This document shows, in pieces, positions 9,191-19,734 of a DNA stretch of 64,000 nucleotides. Each line of letters opens with the position of its first letter. Position 1 is the stretch's first letter. The position numbers and the translations under genes are program-made. The notes below the pieces were generated by a model. It was not told where the DNA came from. It did no database searches and saw nothing but the letters and a program-made list of their open reading frames with translations. This stretch comes from Coniochaeta sp. PMI_546 (lineage: Eukaryota; Ascomycota; Sordariomycetes; Coniochaetales; Coniochaetaceae). Location: the NCBI GenBank assembly GCA_021432605.1, contig MU271149.1, forward strand, positions 310,001 through 374,000. Direction: 5' to 3'.

Positions 9191-11065
9191 ATGGCAGAGG
9201 CTGTGCGTCAACGCTTTGGGACTGTCAAGAATGAGCTTAGGAGGAAAGCTAAGGTCGAGGGTTGGGTGCTGCCCAAACAAGAGTCCAGTTGGGCTCCGGC
9301 AGGGACATGGACTAACATAGACCTCGACATCACTCCGTTGGCTAGACGAACATGGACCAGTCTCACTATCTTGGGATACTGGGTCAGCGATGTAATTAGC
9401 ATGCAAAGCTGGGAGACAGGCAGCACCATCTTGGCCCTGGGATTGACTTGGTATGTGCTCACATCTGGAACACGGTAACACCAAGCACGATAACTAATAA
9501 CCAAACAGGCGAGAAGCAATCTTCAGCATCGTCTTCGGATCCAGTGTCATGGCCATCCCAATGTCCCTGAACGGCTATGTTGGAGCCGTGACCCACGCGC
9601 CCTTCCCAGTGCTGGCTCGTGCCTCCTTCGGCTACCACTTCGCCAAGTTTCCTGTCGTCGTTCGCCTGATCACCTGCCTGTTCTGGCACGCCATCACCAA
9701 CTTCCTCGCCATAGCGCCCACGACGCAAGTCATACGCGCCATCTGGCCGAGCTACCGTGACCTGCCCAACAACATCCCCGAGAGTGTAGGGATTACGACG
9801 CAGCAGATGGTGTCGTACTTCGTCATCTGGTGCATCCAGTTTCCCCTGCTACTCATCCCGCCGCACAAGTACAAGTGGCTCTTCACGGCTAAGGTGATCA
9901 TGACGACGGCGACGATAGTCGGTATGGTCATCTGGATCTGCGTTCAGGCTGGAGGCTCGGGCGATATTTGGAAACAGCAGGCCGCTGTCACCGGCAGTGA
10001 GAAGAGTTGGCTCATCATGTGGTCATTGAACAGTTGCACCGCGAGTTGGTAAGTACTATCCAAAGCATTTCAGTCTCAGCACGCACATAGATTAGTGGCA
10101 TTGCCCCATCGTGAGATCCTGTCAGTGTGTCATGCGATAGCCGAGCTCCGACTGACACTGCTCTGTCTAGGTCAACTGTTGGTGTCAACATTCCAGATTT
10201 CACCAGATATACCAAGACTCCGAAGCAGTCGCTGTCTCAGGGTCTCTGGTTCCCGCTGATTTGCTCTTGGGTCGCCATCATAGGCATTGTGGTGACGTCG
10301 GCGTCAGCTGTCCTGTATGGAGAGTATCTCTGGGATCCGATAGCCATCATCGACCGCTGGGACGGACCTGCTGGCAGGGCAGCAGCCTTCTTTGCAGGCG
10401 TGTCGTGGTGTCTCGCACAGGTGTGCGTCAATATCTCAGCGACCGTCGTGTCAGGTGCAAACGATTTGACCAGCTTGTTCCCAAAGTGGATGAATATCAA
10501 GAGAGGTGCAATCTTCATCACGATTATAGGTGGATGGGTCATGGTGCCGTGGAAGATTCTCCACTCTGCTGGCTCACTGCTGAGCTTCATGAGTTCACTG
10601 GGTGTGTTCCTGGCTCCTATTATGGTAAGATAGTATATCACTGCCGGTGCGTTTCCAGGCTTTGACTAACGCTCCGCGCAGGCAATTCAGATATCCGATT
10701 TCTTCGTCGTCAAACGCCAGGCTCTCGACGTTCCAGCACTATATCAGCCCCATGGACGTTATAGGTACTGGTATGGCATCAACTGGAGAGCTGTCGTGGC
10801 CATGCTGGTGTCGGTGACTCCCCAGCTGCCAGGTCTTGTCAACGCCGTCAATCCTAGCCTGCCTATCGGCGGCGCGGTGTATATCGCCAATATGAACTGG
10901 TACTACGGCATATTTTCGTGTGCGGCTGTATACATCGGTCTTAGTCTGGGATTCCCAGCTCACGAAACATTAGTGTCGAAGCTGATAGAAACGCCGGAGG
11001 AGGCCGTTGAGGGTGGAGAGTGGCCCAACGAGAAGGAGGTGTCTGTCAAGACTGAAGAGATGTAG
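9191..11065 (+). CDS. NCS1-family nucleobase/allantoin permease (Fur type)
   Basis: Predicted plasma-membrane proton symporter for uracil, allantoin or a related nucleobase derivative. Exons 9191-9450, 9509-10048, 10171-10624 and 10682-11065 give 545 residues, standard for the Fur branch (about 12 membrane helices). Recognisable blocks are the N-terminal DLDITPLARRTW signature, the first-helix region with SDVISMQSW, the SLNGYVGAVTHAPFPVLARASFG region (residues about 110-132), and NIPDFTRY, which corresponds to the conserved NxxDFSR loop of this family. The hydrophilic C-terminus is acidic. All three introns are GT-AG, 57-122 nt. The ATG at 9191 agrees with the family start. It shares a divergent promoter with a dioxygenase carrying a purine-regulator-like site and GATA motifs, which suits a nitrogen-controlled scavenging transporter. 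Which substrate it carries cannot be read directly. Confidence 0.9.
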
Positions 11066-11930
11066 TTTGTCTCACAGTGCCAGATCTCTCAACACTGTAT
11101 GGGATGTATTGCTTTTTCCAGTCGCCTTAGAGCATGAGTTTTACGTGCGCTGGCATCTTCCTATGGGAGGATGACTGTCCTTAGCTCCGGTGGCTGCATG
11201 CTATCTTCTGAATCGTGGACCAATCCATTTCCCTCCCGTGCTTTTTCTCTAGCTTCCCAACTCCCGCTGTCCTCGCCTGACAGGAGACGACATAGACGTA
11301 GCAAGCCGCCTTGCAGAATGACACCTCACATCTCAGATCATGCACTGTGGCGAGGACAATACCGCTCTTGTTTTTAGCAGCGGTTACTTGCCAGCTCGAT
11401 CTCACCCTGCGCGGCTCCGGGTGCTTCCTCTGATTTTATGCACACTCCCGCACCGCTTCTGCCCGTCATGGTCTTGGTGCACCACGGCTTCCGTTCCCAT
11501 AGGATCATGCCAGGGATTACAACCTCCACTTATCGGAGTACAACGCACCTCACCGAGCCCAAGTCTTGCTGAGATGAAATGTACTAAGGGAGAAAGTCCT
11601 AAGTACGAGCATGTACATACATCTTATAACTCAACCCGGGGCGTCCACCGTCACCGGATCGGAGTGTCCGGTCACCACCTTCCATGACCCCCATCTAAGT
11701 CCTGGTGGATGCATGTTCAAATGTGTACACTTGTTGGAAGTTGGTACCAAATTTGTACGACCACAATATGCATAGCATTGCGTATAGATGTCATTCTGTA
11801 GATTGACATCTGACCGGACAATGACAACTGTCACCTGCCGAGGACCTTCTAGAAAGGCTCTGAAACCCGCTCTCCTGCGTATGCTACCCGCAACGCAGAT
11901 AGGCCGCGGAAACAATCCGACCAAGGATGT
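11066..11930. other. Intergenic gap after the permease
   Basis: Lies between the 3' ends of the permease and the DJ-1-like gene, which are convergent. Open frames of 70-115 codons overlap on both strands without motifs. Nothing recognised. Confidence 0.4.
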
Positions 11931-12740
11931 TTAGCTTTCTGAGTTGCCAGGCAGCTTAGGGATATACTTCGGGTATCGGAAGTGCTCAGTGTTGTAGAAC
12001 TGCGTATGACTTTGCTCCAGATCAAACTCCAATGAGTCCAACGCCAGGACCCTCACGAACTTCTCATCGTAGTTCTTCAGAGCATATGTAGCAATCATAT
12101 CGATCCCTTTCTCTCCGGTTAGCACGATTCAGCTCTTCCAAACGCATAGGGGACACTCACCACATCCAGCACCCCCCGAAGTCCACAGCTCCCCCTTCCC
12201 TTCCCCGTCATACTCCTTCTCCTGCACAACCCATCTCTGCTCGACCCACTCGACCCCCGGATACACCCCCCTGGCAACGTCCAGCATCATCCGATTCGTA
12301 GTAGCCTTCAAGCCCTTCCCCTCCAACACGCCCGAGCTCGCGAGCCACAGGCTCCCCATACAAGTGGACATCCACACTCTCACCTTCCCCCATGCCTCCT
12401 TCATAAACTTATCCGCCTGCGGGGGACGATGATGCATGTACGGCCCCCCCATGATAACAATGTCCAAGTCACGCGGACACGAGTCATAAGTGACGTTGGG
12501 CACGAAGCGGAGCGAAGGCAGCACCGTCGCCGGCTCGAGGGTGGTGGCCATGTAGAAGAACTCAAAAGGGACTCCCAAGCCCGCAAAGTCGGCGTGCGCC
12601 GGCGAGACGGCGATGGCCGCGGCTACGAAGTCCGTGGATAGGTTGCCGAGGATGTCGATGCCGATTACGTCGGAGAGCTGTACCCCTTCCATCATGACGC
12701 CTACGCGGACCTTGGATGGGGTGTTCTTTGGTGCGGTCAT
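11931..12740 (-). CDS. DJ-1/PfpI family protein (ThiJ, class I glutamine amidotransferase-like)
   Basis: Two exons, 12740-12161 and 12106-11931, give 251 residues. The DJ-1/PfpI fold is shown by the early glycine-rich strand region, the IVIMGGPYM turn (residues 95-102), and the nucleophile elbow STCMGSLWLA with Cys127. Then come the GLKATTNR segment and the family's GAGCGIDMIATYAL region spanning the splice junction. The intron (12107-12160, GT-AG) was placed by phase, which restores that segment. Fungal members include stress-response, glyoxalase-like and uncharacterised proteins; a characteristic catalytic histidine next to the elbow is not obvious, so the activity is open. It is convergent with the permease and upstream of the RTC1 3' end, and nothing in context points to a pathway. 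Confidence 0.8.
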
Positions 12741-13320
12741 TGTGTGAACTGGTGTTTGTTATGAGTTGGGAGATGGAGGCTGAAAGGGTGATGAAGCTTT
12801 TGCGGTGGGGTGTTGTCTTCATTTTTATATGCTTCCTAGACCATAGTTGTCTGCAGTTCTAGTGTTGTCCGATCCCACTATCATGGCGCCGGAGAGACGA
12901 GTTGCCGGGATTTTGCTCATTTGCACTCGTTCCGGCCATGGCCGGGCTTGGCTGTCGGATTCATCGACTAGGTATCGCAATATGAAGTCGACGTGCCAGG
13001 CATAGCAAAAGGTATCAGTGTGGTGATACACCGCATAGTTGGGGTGCCAATATATGCGGTGAACGGTTAAAGTGCTGCGTCAATGTTGTTAATTCCGAAG
13101 GTCATCGGTTGTTAATATTGCACTGGTGCTCTGCCAGACTAGAACTACACTGGAATAGTCTGAAACGAAACATGCCGCAGAAGCCTACCTGTGATTTTTT
13201 ATTTCTCTCTTCGGTGAGGGTATCAATTGTCATCATAATCTCATCGCTATACCAACATACTCATACATACAGCCCGTCGTTGATCATACACAAAGCTCTC
13301 TGAGTCAAATCACGCATGAC
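12741..13320. other. Promoter of the DJ-1-like gene and RTC1 3' flank
   Basis: Contains the upstream region of the minus-strand DJ-1-like gene and the downstream flank of RTC1. No coding sequence is apparent; there is an AT-rich patch at about 13190-13300. Confidence 0.45.
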
Positions 13321-16300
13321 TTACGTCCCACCCTCCGTCGACGCAACAAACTTGACACTCTTCCTCCGCTCCCTCTCACCCCCGCTCTTCTCGGGCGCAA
13401 AACTGCCTCCCCGCCCAGGACTCGAACTGAGCACCTTACCCGTCGTATCCTTGCTCGACCCCTCCGAGGCCAGCGCCTCTCGCACGCTTTCAACAGCCCG
13501 GCTCTGCACCGCCTCGTGCGTATCTCCTCTCACACCAAAGTCAGAGAACGTATTCGCCCGGCGGTGATGTTCGCTACCCGTGCTACCAAACGCAGACGGC
13601 GAGAGGCCGACCGCCGACGGGCTCTTCCCCGCGGCCGTGGCGCGGTTCACCTCCCGCACGGCACGGCTGACCTCCTCCGTACGCGCGGCCGCGGTCTCCA
13701 TGCGCCACCGCCCGGGGAGACAGGCGTGGCCGCAACCGTCGACGGGACAACACCCGTCGCTGAACTCGGCTGCGTCCAGATCGGGAGGGGTGTCGAAACC
13801 GGTGTGCTGCTCCGAGTCGAAGGAGGGTCCATGCCAGCCTTGTAGACATGTGGAGTGGCCGCCGTGGCCGCAGCCGTAGCAGTACCACCATGTCGACAAG
13901 ATTGGCCCCACGTCACTAGCCTTGTGGCCATTTAGATAATGATAAGTACCAGGAGTCGAAGGGTCCAGATTTGGCGTCGTGTCGCGATGACCACACACGG
14001 CACAGGGCGCCATAGCATATTTACAGCGGTCGCAGCGCCAGATCGACTGTGTCGAAGTGGATGTGCGGTCGATCTCGCGCGGCTTGTGGCAGTTCGCGCA
14101 AAAGAAGCCGGCTTGGACGCCCTGCGTGGCCGGTGTGGCAATTGCCGGGTAGTCTTCTCCCCAGCTCGACAGCACGCCGCCGGGCCAACCACGGAGGCAC
14201 AGCTTTCGCAGTAGTGCTGCTTCCACAAACAATTTCATGCTCATCAGGCGTGTATGGTGTTGACGGAGTATTGCTGCTGCTTGAAAGCTATCGATGACAT
14301 CGGCGGGAAGCAGAGGTTTGAGAAGTAGCACCATGGCAGACGCATTGAGAGCCGATGTTCTAGACTCAAAGGCGAGAGCACGGGAAACCAGAGCATACGG
14401 CTGGATAGGGGGGTTGCGGTTCATGGAGAAGAAACCGGCGTCATCGGACTCAAGGGGGTGTGGATAAGGTGGATCGTCTAGCCAGTGAAGGTAGTCCTCC
14501 TCAATGATGTACGGTAGCCTTTCGTCCTCCGAGGTAAATGAATCCTCACGCTGGGGGCGGAAAGGTCGCTTCTCTGGGGAGGACGTACTGAAAGCTTCGT
14601 CACTGGGGCCGTCCGGTTGCGAAGTGAAACTGTCAGACGTGGTTTGTGTGATCATGTGATGCTCGTCGGTGAAACCGGTCATACCAGTCTCGGTCCGATC
14701 AAGCGTAAGATGAAGTGCACTGCGGCTCCGGACAGGAGAATACCCTAGTTTCTCGCCACGGATACGGCTCTCGAACTCCAGCTCGCTCGCGTTACTCTCG
14801 CTTCTTTGTCCGGCCTGGCGCGGGTTCGTCGTCAGTTTGGGCCGCCTTGGCATGCTACCATCCGACGAGCCCGCCGGTCCCGCGTTCCGACGGCTACTAA
14901 CAGAGACGGAGAACAACTGCGAGAAGCTTTCCTCCGAGTCATGACGCAGAACAGGCCGCCGAGTGCTTGGCGATACCGTTTCCAAGTAGTCTGGCGGCTT
15001 TGACGGCTCCATTTTCTTTGGTGGCGGTACGTCTATTGCTTTGGCCAGGGCTTCGGTGTCATAAAAGTCGTAGCCTTCCAAGCTGGCCTGAGTATCCTCC
15101 GTCCGCCCACTATCGTAGCTAGCTGTAGATAAAGGTACAGAGTCGTGGCGGATTCTATCGCTAACAACAGGATGAATGGCCGGGGGCAGATTGAGAGTCT
15201 CCGGCTCCAATATCGGCGCAAGCTTCTTGCCAAATATTTTACCTTGCTCGGAGTGTGCCAGATCATCATGCTGGACGTCTGGGACTGGGCGTGCAAGTGG
15301 CGTCGGCACATTCGATGTGCTTTCAATCTCTTCGGAAAGGAGAGATCTGGCATAGCCTGGCTTATCGAAACTCCCGGTCGACCGCACTCTACGCGGCGTC
15401 TGCTCTCCCTCTGTCGGGGCTTTGGGCACCTCAAGCAGGTGGCTTATATGCTCAGGGTGCGTGGCACTCTTCTTCCTGCCTGTTTTAGGTCGCATGCGTA
15501 GCTCCAGATGATACTGCGCTCGTCGCCTCAGAAGCATATTCATCCCATACGCAAGGATTCGCCACGACTGAGCTAACCGAAATTGGCTTGTGCTCTCAGC
15601 GGCCTTTGCGTAACGGTCCAAGATGGAACTGATGCGCTCAAGCATCGACCTGCCGCCACGAACATAGGGAAGCTCCTCATGCAGAATCTCTAGGTAATTG
15701 GTCGCTAGATAGCCATATACATCAACATCAGCCGCAGCAGGTATGTGACCAAATACCTTAGCTTGCTGCGACTTGAATATGCCAGTCAGGTTGATGGCCT
15801 GTTCTAGCGTCAAGGGCTTTTCGTCCGTTCCAGGACCACCTGGTGGCGTACTACTAAGCACGTGAGCAGATCGCGTGCTTAGACGACGCCTCCGAGGACC
15901 ACGCCGTCTGGGACCGAGAAAGCTCCCAACAATGTCCTCTTCAGAGTCACTCCGGCTGATGCTGAGCATCGGCGTGCTGGGACTGGAACCGTAGGATGAT
16001 GACGGCAAGATATCTTTATGTGTCACGTGAGATCGCGGTCTGTGCGATTCATGCCTCTCGTCAAGAAACATGAGTACATCACCCCTGGCCGAGAAGGCCA
16101 TAGACGATACTGTCTGCCGGTCAATGACCTTCGGCGCAAAAGCAATGTCGCATTGATTGAAGAGCCCATCTTGTCCCGCAGTCCATAAGAGATCACGGTC
16201 GTGCCACAACATGGCGCTGGGCAGACTGTCGAATCTCTGAACTTCCTTGTACGGCATTGTCGGCCGTGCCATATCCCATATCTGCACGGTGTTGATTCCA

Positions 16301-17355
16301 TGTCGTTTCTGACTACTGTCATCGTACGACACGGCGATTTGAGCAGCTCTCTTTCCCTGTGCTGTTGCGGACCACTGCCCTGGTCTCCAAACAACGACAG
16401 ATACGGGTGCGGGCGCGGAGATGGACCACTTTGCCTTCTGTCTCTTGTCCGCGTTCTTTGACACGTCCCAAACATGGCATTTGCCGTCCCAACCGGCGCT
16501 CACGAGATGCTCGCCGTCGGGATGCCATGCGATCGAAGTGCAAATCTTATCGTGAGCCTTGATCTTCAGAATAGGCGCGGTATGCTTTCTTATATCCCAC
16601 TTCAGAACCACCCCTTGATCGGTAGAGCAGGCAAAGTAGAAACCCTCGGTCGGGGACCATTTGACCTGGCGCACGCTGTCGGCATTGCATTTGAAGGGAT
16701 GCGGACTGATAGCTCTGAACGTAAGGCCAGTCCTGGTTTGTATGGGGGTGCGGGTGTCGAAGCAGCGTGCTATGCCGTCCTGGCTCCCGGAGAGTAGGAG
16801 ACTGCCCCTATGCGGGTTCACGTCGAGAGAGTTTATCTGCCGCGCGTCCTCACGAATCTGGATGAATTCGAGTCCCGTGCCACCAGCTGCACTCGATCCA
16901 GCGCGAGCCAAATCGTACTGAATTATCTTGCCATTTGTGCATGCCGTGAATATGGCAGGGCCACCTTGGCTTGTCTGACCTGTCGCTAGCTTGACATCCC
17001 TGATGGCAAGCTGATCGCTAGTCGACGAAGCTGCGCCGACCTTGCTTGCAGTGTGAGCTGTGATGATGGAGCGCAAGTCAATGCCTTCTTTGATTTGCGT
17101 GCCGTCGATCTTGATGGTCTTGAGAATGTAGGGCCCGCCGAGCACAGCCAAGTTGTGATCTGGGGAGGTATCGATGCATTTGATAGGGGCGCCGGCGTTG
17201 TAGACGGCATTTTGAGAGGCTATAGGACGGTAAACTGGAGCCACAGTATTGGGCGAGCTCGTAATCGAGAGACTGGCATCGTTGGGCGAGTCGGGATTGT
17301 TTGGTTTTCCGAGCAACTTCCGCATAATCTTTCCTTGGTTTCCTATGTTGTACAT
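13321..17355 (-). CDS. RTC1: SEA/GATOR2 complex subunit Rtc1 (WDR24-like)
   Basis: Predicted vacuole/lysosome-associated subunit of the SEACAT/GATOR2 complex that relays amino-acid sufficiency to TORC1. One exon, 1344 residues. The N-terminal third (about 50-430) is a WD40 propeller with repeats such as HLVSAGWDGKCHVWDVS and SGSQDGIARCFDTR. A long low-complexity, Ser/Pro-rich middle follows. A C-terminal RING/zinc region (about 1080-1210) has CANC, CDRC, CAVCGH, CYGCGHGGHSTCLQGW and CPVDGCGHAC, the combination seen in WDR24/Rtc1. The ATG at 17355 begins the protein with a short charged leader. It diverges from Cactin across 625 bp. The tail after the RING is long and basic; fungal orthologues are often extended in this way. 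The identity is good because propeller plus this RING type is diagnostic. Confidence 0.9.
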   Translation of the reverse strand: MYNIGNQGKIMRKLLGKPNNPDSPNDASLSITSSPNTVAPVYRPIASQNAVYNAGAPIKCIDTSPDHNLAVLGGPYILKTIKIDGTQIKEGIDLRSIITAHTASKVGAASSTSDQLAIRDVKLATGQTSQGGPAIFTACTNGKIIQYDLARAGSSAAGGTGLEFIQIREDARQINSLDVNPHRGSLLLSGSQDGIARCFDTRTPIQTRTGLTFRAISPHPFKCNADSVRQVKWSPTEGFYFACSTDQGVVLKWDIRKHTAPILKIKAHDKICTSIAWHPDGEHLVSAGWDGKCHVWDVSKNADKRQKAKWSISAPAPVSVVVWRPGQWSATAQGKRAAQIAVSYDDSSQKRHGINTVQIWDMARPTMPYKEVQRFDSLPSAMLWHDRDLLWTAGQDGLFNQCDIAFAPKVIDRQTVSSMAFSARGDVLMFLDERHESHRPRSHVTHKDILPSSSYGSSPSTPMLSISRSDSEEDIVGSFLGPRRRGPRRRRLSTRSAHVLSSTPPGGPGTDEKPLTLEQAINLTGIFKSQQAKVFGHIPAAADVDVYGYLATNYLEILHEELPYVRGGRSMLERISSILDRYAKAAESTSQFRLAQSWRILAYGMNMLLRRRAQYHLELRMRPKTGRKKSATHPEHISHLLEVPKAPTEGEQTPRRVRSTGSFDKPGYARSLLSEEIESTSNVPTPLARPVPDVQHDDLAHSEQGKIFGKKLAPILEPETLNLPPAIHPVVSDRIRHDSVPLSTASYDSGRTEDTQASLEGYDFYDTEALAKAIDVPPPKKMEPSKPPDYLETVSPSTRRPVLRHDSEESFSQLFSVSVSSRRNAGPAGSSDGSMPRRPKLTTNPRQAGQRSESNASELEFESRIRGEKLGYSPVRSRSALHLTLDRTETGMTGFTDEHHMITQTTSDSFTSQPDGPSDEAFSTSSPEKRPFRPQREDSFTSEDERLPYIIEEDYLHWLDDPPYPHPLESDDAGFFSMNRNPPIQPYALVSRALAFESRTSALNASAMVLLLKPLLPADVIDSFQAAAILRQHHTRLMSMKLFVEAALLRKLCLRGWPGGVLSSWGEDYPAIATPATQGVQAGFFCANCHKPREIDRTSTSTQSIWRCDRCKYAMAPCAVCGHRDTTPNLDPSTPGTYHYLNGHKASDVGPILSTWWYCYGCGHGGHSTCLQGWHGPSFDSEQHTGFDTPPDLDAAEFSDGCCPVDGCGHACLPGRWRMETAAARTEEVSRAVREVNRATAAGKSPSAVGLSPSAFGSTGSEHHRRANTFSDFGVRGDTHEAVQSRAVESVREALASEGSSKDTTGKVLSSSPGRGGSFAPEKSGGERERRKSVKFVASTEGGT

Positions 17356-17980
17356 CGTTGGTAATCGGTATCGACGGCTTTGATAGACAGTCTTCGACTC
17401 AAGGCCGTCCTTTCATGTCTTCGTCACTCATTCGCGACTTTACTTTTAATCATCAAGGTACCATGTTTGTCTGGAAAGAATGAATGCCCCCTGCCTTTGC
17501 GGCGTTGGCAGAGTAGGCATGGAAATGAGTAACTGACGGTGATCGTGGTGGTCGTCTGACGATGGGAACCTCCCCCATGAATTGCACGAACATCGATCGA
17601 TACTCCACTTCCCACAGCTCTCCACACTCCCACGCTCTCCAGTACAGTGTCGTCGATTTCTGCCTCACATCACCGCCCTGAACCATCAATTCTCCCTTTG
17701 CTTCCTACATAGTAAACACTTGTACCCCGCTGACGTCACGTGGGATGCCTAGCAATTTAGCTTAACCCGACCACGTCCATCATGAACGAAAGATTAGATC
17801 CCTGCAGACCTTGGTATCGAAGTTGCAACACCTAAGGTATAACAGTACATAGCCAAACTGCGTTAGGCTTCAGTCTGCCATACCTATGATACGTTAGGCA
17901 GAGTGCGTTTGATTCTCGACGGCAGCATACGTTGATCCACGGCACATCACTGATACTATCGAGACACATCACCATTCAAG
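17356..17980. promoter_or_regulatory. Divergent promoter between RTC1 and Cactin
   Basis: A 625-bp gap between two divergently transcribed housekeeping genes. There is no clear TATA box. A TGACGTCACG sequence (about 17730-17739) contains a perfect CRE/ATF-type TGACGTCA palindrome, and a CCTAAGGTAT element lies at 17831-17840. A shared promoter is inferred from layout. Confidence 0.45.
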
Positions 17981-19734
17981 ATGGACCCAGCTCGCCGAGC
18001 TATGATCGAGGGCTACAAATCCTCAGGCCCAAGAGATAGAGACATCACCTCGCCGAGACGTGATCCGAACAATCGCATCACAAAGCCACCACGCCAGAAC
18101 AACACACGACCAGCACGATTGGCAGCAGAAAGCAAACCAACATCAGGCAACTACCTCAGCCAGGACGATCTGTCGCGCCAGTTTGTTGCCGATGAGGATA
18201 AGTTCGTACTCAAGCAGTCCAAGAGGAAAGCCGATATCCGCGTTCGCGAAGGCCGCGCCAAGCCAATCGACTTCCTCGCCTTCAATCTGCGTTTCATAGA
18301 CGCCGAACGGGACCCCTTCGATGACGACGATGACGATCCCAGCATTCAGGTTCCTTCGCCTGAGGATATACTCAAGGATCTCAGTGAGGCGCAGCTGAAG
18401 GAGTTGGACAACGACATCAAGTCTTATCAGGTACTCGAGACCAATGCGACGAACAAGGAATACTGGAAGGCGTTGTTGACGCTCTCGAACGACCGGAGGC
18501 AGAAGTTGAATCCCCGAGGTCCGGAAGGGAGAGCGGTAAACTCTGTTGCATCTGACATCGACAAGATCCTGGAGCCCAAGACATACGAGCAGCTAGAGGC
18601 CTTGGAGAAGCAAATCAGGGCGAAGCTGCGGTCGGACGAGCCCATTGACACCGACTACTGGGAGGAACTGCTGAAGAGCTTGCTTGTGTGGAAGGCCAAA
18701 GCACAGCTGAAGAAGATATACAGGAGTATCACCGATGCTAGGTTGCACCTTCTGCGGCAGCAGGATCCGAAACTGGCAGAAGTGGCCGTCACAGCCGCGG
18801 GCAACACAAGCACTCCGGCCGCGTCCAGCAGCGGCGACAAAGCGTCTACGGCAGACGCTGTGGTGAAGCAACCTGCTGGCATTGCTCCGACCACGTCTAC
18901 GAGCATCACGCCGGTGAACACACGCTTTGCTCAAACCGCGACAGAGGATTTTTCCCAGACGACCAAGGCGCTCTACGAGAGAGAAGTAGCGCGCGGGATT
19001 GGCGAAAACGAGGAGATATTTGCTGCGGAAGAGGCTGATCCGAGCGCGGCGAAGCCCAAATGGGCTGACAAGTATCGTCCAAGGAAGCCTCGCTACTTCA
19101 ACCGCGTCCAGATGGGCTACGAATGGAACAAGTACAACCAAACCCATTACGACCATGATAATCCACCGCCCAAGGTTGTGCAGGGTTACAAGTTCAACAT
19201 CTTCTATCCAGACCTGATAGACAAGACCAAGGCACCAACGTACAAGATCATCCGGGAGCATGGCAGGAGACGCGGTGAAACTTTCGCGCCTGCTGGAGAG
19301 GAGGACACATGTCTCATACGCTTCATTGCTGGTCCACCATACGAGGATATCGCCTTCAGGATTGTCGACCGAGAGTGGGATTACAGCGCGAAGAAGGACC
19401 GTGGCTTCAAGAGTAGCTTCGACAAGGTGCGTCACACACATTTTCTCCCCGGAACAGTCTAGCAATGGCAGGCCTCATCATTTGGCCACAGGCCCACTGA
19501 CAATGGTTTCACTGCCACTGGCGACGTCTGATTACGAAACGATCTTCCCGCTTATTGTCGCTCATGACTTACTCTGATTCTGTGCGTATGCTGACTCTGA
19601 TACTGATAGGGCATCCTCCAGCTGCACTTCCAGTTCAAGAAGGTATGAAACCACATCTAACATGGATACCTGGTAATCAAAGTATTGCCCGATGGACTAA
19701 CATGTGATATACACAGATCTACTATCGCAAATAG
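17981..19734 (+). CDS. Cactin, spliceosome-associated protein
   Basis: Conserved nuclear protein linked to pre-mRNA splicing (fission-yeast Cay1, animal Cactin). Exons 17981-19426, 19610-19642 and 19717-19734 give about 498 residues. The N-terminal half has the mid-domain, with charged helices and the acidic run around residues 108-113. The C-terminal CactinC domain is unmistakable: PRYFNRVQMGYEWNKYNQTHYD, then KFNIFYPDLIDK, then IRFIAGPPYEDIAFRIVDREWDY. The GT-AG introns near the end split the domain, leaving a 33-nt exon (ILQLHFQFKK) and an 18-nt last exon reading IYYRK, which equals the family's terminal YRRR-like motif. These tiny terminal exons would be missed by a plain open-frame scan, which stops at 19462. 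It is shorter than animal Cactin, as is usual in fungi. Confidence 0.92.

Noticed and set aside
9098-9484. Minus-strand frames overlapping the first permease exon
   Set aside because: Shadow frames of a well-supported gene; no motifs of their own.
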